Below are positions 60,240-64,000 of a stretch of DNA of 64,000 nt, in pieces (positions within the stretch are counted from its first letter, which is position 1; each line of letters starts with the position of its first letter). Both the position numbers and the translations under genes were made by a program. The notes under the pieces were generated by a model. It searched no databases, was not told the origin of the DNA, and worked only from the letters and a program-made list of their open reading frames with translations. Source of the stretch: Rhodococcus sp. 14-2483-1-2 (GTDB lineage: Bacteria; Actinomycetota; Actinomycetes; Mycobacteriales; Mycobacteriaceae); contig NZ_NPFW01000023.1 in the NCBI RefSeq assembly GCF_002259405.1, forward strand, positions 1-64,000, read 5' to 3'.

Positions 60240-61049
60240 ATGACAGCACAGCACATCGCGCCCAGCTTTTCGGCGGGCGTAGCGATACGCGCCGCGCTGT
60301 CCGATGCAGGGACCGAAGGCACGATCCTGATCAACGACGACGATCTGAGTTGCGGCCCGATCGACTCAGCGGCGTTGTACCGGAATCAATTTCGGTGGAT
60401 GGTCAGCTATGTCGATGTAAGCGATGGACACTCAAGTCACACGGGATGGCTGCCGGCCGATGGCCTGCGGAATGCGCTCTCGGCCGACGCTGAGGCCCGG
60501 CCGATCCTGTGGGTCAGCCGGACCTCAGCGCAGGAAATGATCTTTCAGCTGCACTTTGCTTCCCTCGCTACTGATTTCCCCTGGTCGGTCATAGACGTCC
60601 CAGGTGTTCGCGGCGACGGGAGCAGCGATCGAGCTAGTCACGGCAGCGCCGGAAGCTCTGCCGCTGAATCAGTTGCGGATTCGCATCCATCCCGGCTGCG
60701 ATCGTTGTTGGGTACCGAGCAACCAGTGAGCCGACACGACGTCAAGGAAATGGTCGAACGCTGGAGCAAGCTGCAAGCCGAGAACGCGCCATTACGGGTG
60801 CTCACCGACGATGGACTGCTGTCGGTATCCGCGGACTACTTCGACAAAGCGCTGATCGAGCACACCTCTGCGACCGCACCGACTCCCATGGCACGCGTCA
60901 TTGCCGACACCATGGGTTCACAGCCGTTCCCAGTGGCGGACCACGTGCTGCATCGCAGGCTGATCGCCTTGGTCGAGAACGGCACTATGACGGCCGAAGG
61001 CCCCCCACTCAACATGGGGTCGTGCCGGATATCCCGCACGAGACGATGA
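60240..61049 (+). CDS. DUF1835-like protein, 269 aa
   Basis: The stretch FSAGVAIRAALSDAGTEGTI, INDDDLSCGPIDSAALYRN matches the start of DUF1835 (SGDSAAGSL..DDLSVGP-type pattern). The C-terminal part (MARVIADTMGSQPFPVADHV, LHRRLIALVENGTMTAEGPP) resembles DUF3658, which usually follows it. These families are uncharacterised. The ATG at 60240 is more natural than an upstream start at 60198. Its stop overlaps the start of the AAA gene (ATGA at 61046), so the two work together. Confidence 0.65.
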   Translation: MTAQHIAPSFSAGVAIRAALSDAGTEGTILINDDDLSCGPIDSAALYRNQFRWMVSYVDVSDGHSSHTGWLPADGLRNALSADAEARPILWVSRTSAQEMIFQLHFASLATDFPWSVIDVPGVRGDGSSDRASHGSAGSSAAESVADSHPSRLRSLLGTEQPVSRHDVKEMVERWSKLQAENAPLRVLTDDGLLSVSADYFDKALIEHTSATAPTPMARVIADTMGSQPFPVADHVLHRRLIALVENGTMTAEGPPLNMGSCRISRTRR

Positions 61050-61843
61050 GCCATACATCAACGATCCTTCGCGAGAGCGGCGAACCGGCTGCTGCACGGT
61101 TTGTGCGCCACATTCGAATCGACCCACACTCGAGTACCGAGACTTATCCGTTCTCTCTTCCGGCGATCAGCTATCTCCGCCGAGCGGGGGGGCTTCCGTT
61201 GCACGGAGGTGTCACCTTCCTGGTCGGTGAGAACGGGAGCGGCAAATCCACACTCCTCGAGGCCGTCGCAGTCGCTGCAGGGATGAATCCTGAAGGTGGG
61301 AGCCAAAACTACCGATTCTCGACACGGTCCAGCGAATCCTCCCTCAGTGACCACATCACTCTTGTGTGGGGCACCGAGAAGCCGCGTAGCCGGTTCTTTC
61401 TACGTGCAGAGACGTACTACAACGTCGCCACCGAAACCGAGAGGCTCGGACCGGATCAGGTCGCCGCACTCGGCGGAACTTCTCCGCACGAGCGGTCTCA
61501 CGGTGAGTCGTTCATCGATCTGATGATGCACCGGTTCCACCCCAACGGTCTGTATCTACTGGATGAACCCGAAGCGGCACTGTCTCCTCAAGCATGCCTG
61601 GCTGTGCTCACGCGACTGGCCGACCTTGTCGCGCTCCGATGCCAGGTCGTGATCGCCACCCACTCACCGATCCTGCTTGCACTACCAGGTGCCACGATCT
61701 ACGAGATCTCCGACGACGGCGCTATCGCGCTCACTGACTACGATGACGCACAGCCAGTTCGGCTGACCAGGAGTTTCCTCAGCAATCCCGAACGCTATTT
61801 ACGGCACTTGACCAGCACTGACCACAGTCCAGACGACGTCTGA
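61046..61843 (+). CDS. AAA/ABC-type ATPase, 265 aa
   Basis: This is a small SMC/RecF-like ATPase: P-loop FLVGENGSGKSTLLEAVAVA, ABC-like signature region SHGESFIDLMMHRF, Walker B GLYLLDEPEAALSPQ and H-loop VVIATHSPILLAL. It lacks a coiled coil and membrane segments. Similar ATPases are annotated as AAA_15/AAA_21 and often partner with other proteins in defence or DNA repair modules. Coupled to the DUF1835-like gene by ATGA. Confidence 0.8.
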   Translation: MSHTSTILRESGEPAAARFVRHIRIDPHSSTETYPFSLPAISYLRRAGGLPLHGGVTFLVGENGSGKSTLLEAVAVAAGMNPEGGSQNYRFSTRSSESSLSDHITLVWGTEKPRSRFFLRAETYYNVATETERLGPDQVAALGGTSPHERSHGESFIDLMMHRFHPNGLYLLDEPEAALSPQACLAVLTRLADLVALRCQVVIATHSPILLALPGATIYEISDDGAIALTDYDDAQPVRLTRSFLSNPERYLRHLTSTDHSPDDV

Positions 61844-61991
61844 TCATTGGGTCACAACCGAACCGCTGGCCACCTCGTCGATGAAGAAGACCAGATATTG
61901 GTTCTGGCCGCCCAGGTGTAGAGACCCGCGGCCGGTGCCGTGCCGTACGAAGCAAGGCCCGCGACCCAGCATCGAGCAGACTGATCAGGAC

Positions 61992-62046
61992 ACCCGTTAT
62001 GTCGATGGTCAAAACGCACACCCAAGCCCGCAGGAGCCCACCGAGG
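61992..62046 (+). repeat. Dispersed 50-bp repeat, copy 5
   Basis: Core block GTCGATGGTCAAAACGCACA followed by CCCAAGCCCGCAGGAGCCC, about 95 bases upstream of the small gene at 62141. It reads VDGQNAHPSPQEP in one frame. Confidence 0.7.
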
Positions 62047-62140
62047 GAAGGGTCCGGTGTTTCGATCTGGTCGTCGCCAGGCCGGGCGTGCGTTGGCGCA
62101 CTACCCTCATGCTTCAACACCATGAGAGGAAGTTGCCGTC

Positions 62141-62389
62141 ATGAGTGACATCGGCCAATTGATTATCGAAGAGCTCAGCGCTGAACAGGCGCGCGACGAG
62201 ATAGGCGTCAGGACACTCGCGGCTTGGCGCACCTACCTAGAACAGTCGGGCGGTGAAGTGCCTGGCCCTGAGGGCAGCACGCACACGGTGTCCCTGGAGT
62301 CATGGAAGAAAGCACCACCGGATACCCTGCTGAAGATCGTTGTGCGGTGGGTCGACCCCAGTCGCGTCGGTACATACGACAAGGGTTAG
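62141..62389 (+). CDS. Small hypothetical protein, 82 aa
   Basis: An acidic helical N-terminus (MSDIGQLIIEELSAEQARDE) is followed by WRTYLEQSGGEVPGPEG and LLKIVVRWVDPSRVGTYD. It has no known motif. It ends just before the IS21 element and could be complete or trimmed by the insertion. Confidence 0.5.
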   Translation: MSDIGQLIIEELSAEQARDEIGVRTLAAWRTYLEQSGGEVPGPEGSTHTVSLESWKKAPPDTLLKIVVRWVDPSRVGTYDKG

Positions 62390-62419
62390 TCCCCGAGTAT
62401 GTAACCCGATCGTCGACCT

Positions 62420-62615
62420 AGTGCCGCTTTGTGAACACGACTTCTGAATGTCGTCTGCCATGAGCATGGGACCAGCGTGACCTGATTTCTGCCAGGGTGA
62501 TGGGACCACCTGGATTGCCAGTTATGGGACCACCGGCGCGCCTTGCCGGCGGTCCCGTCGTTTGCTCGTTCGATCGTCTGTGACAGCACGAAGTCCGTCA
62601 CGGAGGTCGGTGAGC
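62420..62615 (+). mobile_element. Left end of an IS21-family element
   Basis: Upstream of the transposase are three copies of ATGGGACCA (62466-62474, 62500-62508, 62524-62532), as expected for transposase-binding sites of IS21 ends. The exact terminus, near 62420, was not proven. Confidence 0.6.
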
Positions 62616-64000
62616 ATGGCTTTTCGGGAGATCAGTGTGAACGAAATCAGAGAAGTACTACGGCTGTGGCTCGGGACGGCGGCACTGCCCGCACCGGGGC
62701 TGCGCACGATCGCCGAGCATGCCGGTGTGGATCGCAAAACGGTCCGCCGCTACGTCGAGGCAGCCCAAGCAGCCGGCCTTACCAGAACCGACGATGCCGA
62801 CGCGGTCAGCGACGAGGTGATCGCAGCTGTCGTCGCCACTGTCCGACCCGACCGACCCCACGGTCACGGCGCGGCATGGGAGCAACTGGTGCCCCATCAG
62901 GAGCAGATCACCAAGTGGGTGGCAGGCGACGGTGAACGTAAGCCGCTCACGATCGCGAAAATCGAAGTGCTGCTTGCCCGTCAAGGATGCGTGGTGCCGT
63001 ATCGGACGTTGCATCGGTTCGCGACCGAGCGGTGCGGTTTCGGCCGCAAGAACCTCACCGTCCGCGTCGTCGACGGCGAACCCGGGATCGAATGCCAGGT
63101 CGACTTCGGGTATCTGGGGATGCTCACCGACCCCGACGACGGGCGGGTCCGCAAAGTCCACGCCCTGATCTTCACCGCGGTCTACAGCCGACACATGTTC
63201 GTGTGGCTGAGCTATTCGCAGACGTTGGTGGCGGTGATCGCCGGCTGCGAAGCAGCATGGAAGTTCTTCGGCGGCGTGTTCGCGGTCTTGATCCCGGACA
63301 ACCTCAAACCTGTTGTCACGACGGCAGACCCGATCACTCCGCGGTTGAGCGATGGCTGGCTCGACTACAGCGCCCACGTCGGGTTCATCACCGACCCGGC
63401 GCGGGTGCGGTCGCCGAAGGACAAACCGCGAGTCGAACGCACCGTGCAGTACGTACGCGGAAACTTCTGGGCCGGTGAACGATTCAACAGCCTCACCCAA
63501 GCACAGGAGGCGGCGGTGCGGTGGTGCAGCAGTACCGCGGGTATGCGTATTCACGGCACGACCTGCGCCCGACCGCTCGAGGTGTTCGAGGACTCCGAAC
63601 TGTCGGTACTGCTTCCGGTTCCGCCGGAGTACGACGTGCCGATCTTCAAGGACGTGAAAGTTCACCGCGACTTCCACGCGGAGGTCGCACGGTCGTTGTA
63701 TTCGTTGCCGCAACAGTGGATCGGATCGACACTGTCGGCCCGGGCAGACACCGAGCTGGTGAAGTTCTATCACCGCGGCACCCTGGTGAAAATCCATCCC
63801 CGCCAACCTGCAGGTGGGCGGAGCACCGACCGCGCCGATCTCCCCGAACACAAGAGCGACTACGCATTACGGGATGTGACCTCCTTGATCAGGACCTGCA
63901 ACGGCCATGGCCGCAACATCGGGATCTACGCCGAACGAATCCTCGACGACCCACTGCCCTGGACGAGGATCCGCAGTGTCTACCGGCTGCAAGGATTGGT
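62616..64000 (+). CDS. istA: IS21-family transposase IstA, truncated by the window edge (461+ aa)
   Basis: CGGAGG precedes the ATG at 62616. An N-terminal helix-turn-helix (LRTIAEHAGVDRKTVRRYVE) is followed by the DDE integrase core: first Asp in QVDFGYLGMLTDP, second in VLIPDNLKPVV, and Glu in SPKDKPRVERTVQYVRGNFW. A C-terminal SH3-like part follows (ARSLYSLPQQWIGSTLSARA). The frame is open to the window edge; istB should lie beyond. IstA with IstB performs replicative-type transposition. Confidence 0.92.
   Translation, partial: MAFREISVNEIREVLRLWLGTAALPAPGLRTIAEHAGVDRKTVRRYVEAAQAAGLTRTDDADAVSDEVIAAVVATVRPDRPHGHGAAWEQLVPHQEQITKWVAGDGERKPLTIAKIEVLLARQGCVVPYRTLHRFATERCGFGRKNLTVRVVDGEPGIECQVDFGYLGMLTDPDDGRVRKVHALIFTAVYSRHMFVWLSYSQTLVAVIAGCEAAWKFFGGVFAVLIPDNLKPVVTTADPITPRLSDGWLDYSAHVGFITDPARVRSPKDKPRVERTVQYVRGNFWAGERFNSLTQAQEAAVRWCSSTAGMRIHGTTCARPLEVFEDSELSVLLPVPPEYDVPIFKDVKVHRDFHAEVARSLYSLPQQWIGSTLSARADTELVKFYHRGTLVKIHPRQPAGGRSTDRADLPEHKSDYALRDVTSLIRTCNGHGRNIGIYAERILDDPLPWTRIRSVYRLQGL

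Overview
The window is high-GC DNA with actinobacterial hallmarks: Lsr2, DUF2510 and LGFP-repeat proteins, many GTG starts and ATGA-type overlaps. The best guess is Rhodococcus or a close Nocardiaceae relative. A ParB-like protein, an ArdC-type antirestriction gene, Lsr2, two Tn554-like recombinase sets, IS110 and IS21 elements, two broken serine resolvases and a HigBA module point to a plasmid or large mobile island. No replication initiator, rRNA, tRNA or CRISPR array was seen.

Layout. 1-9.1 kb: a gene-poor edge, then a sigma-like factor with a small membrane partner, membrane hypotheticals, a HEPN-like protein and a PD-(D/E)XK-NACHT protein that looks like an anti-phage NTPase. 9.5-16.4 kb: an NrdR-like protein with apparently two ATP-cones, a 43-residue peptide next to a clavaminate-synthase-type oxygenase, an OGG-fold/DUF2510 pair, a DUF6615-like protein, a secreted SH3-like protein and a two-gene unknown operon. 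16.7-26.5 kb: an ABC-F/MFS pair, then a plantazolicin-type peptide biosynthesis locus. 26.7-31.7 kb: Tn554-like recombinases and Lsr2. 32-37 kb: IS110 and the ParB-like operon. 37-47 kb: plasmid-backbone operons, each preceded by one copy of a long repeat; the ArdC-like gene is split by a 4.85-kb Tn554-like element carrying a nucleotide cyclase. 47-64 kb: HigBA, a pentapeptide-repeat protein, resolvase relics, a HAD phosphatase, a VOC protein, an AlbA_2 gene broken by an in-frame stop, a secreted LGFP operon, a PAS/GAF-like protein, a DUF1835/AAA pair and a truncated IS21 transposase.

The main discovery candidate lies at 19.9-26.5 kb. A 45-codon minus-strand gene (21373-21510) encodes a leader followed by RCTCTTAPCCCCTG. 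This matches the plantazolicin architecture (core RCTCTTIISSSSTF, leader ending FEPMAAR; here FEPTAAR). Around it lie an E1-like cyclodehydratase partner, a YcaO enzyme ending in PHPHPFP, a SagB-type dehydrogenase, a CPBP-type membrane protease, a methyltransferase suited to N-terminal arginine methylation, a membrane protein and a degenerate NmrA-like protein. The core has a Cys tetrad in place of the Ser run and ends in Gly rather than Phe, so the product should be a polythiazole variant. The ABC-F/MFS pair next to it is a plausible self-protection or export module.

Other notable signals are three long repeats with an apparently covarying hairpin, five copies of a roughly 50-bp dispersed repeat, and three GTTGC(A/G)CTGCAAC dyads.
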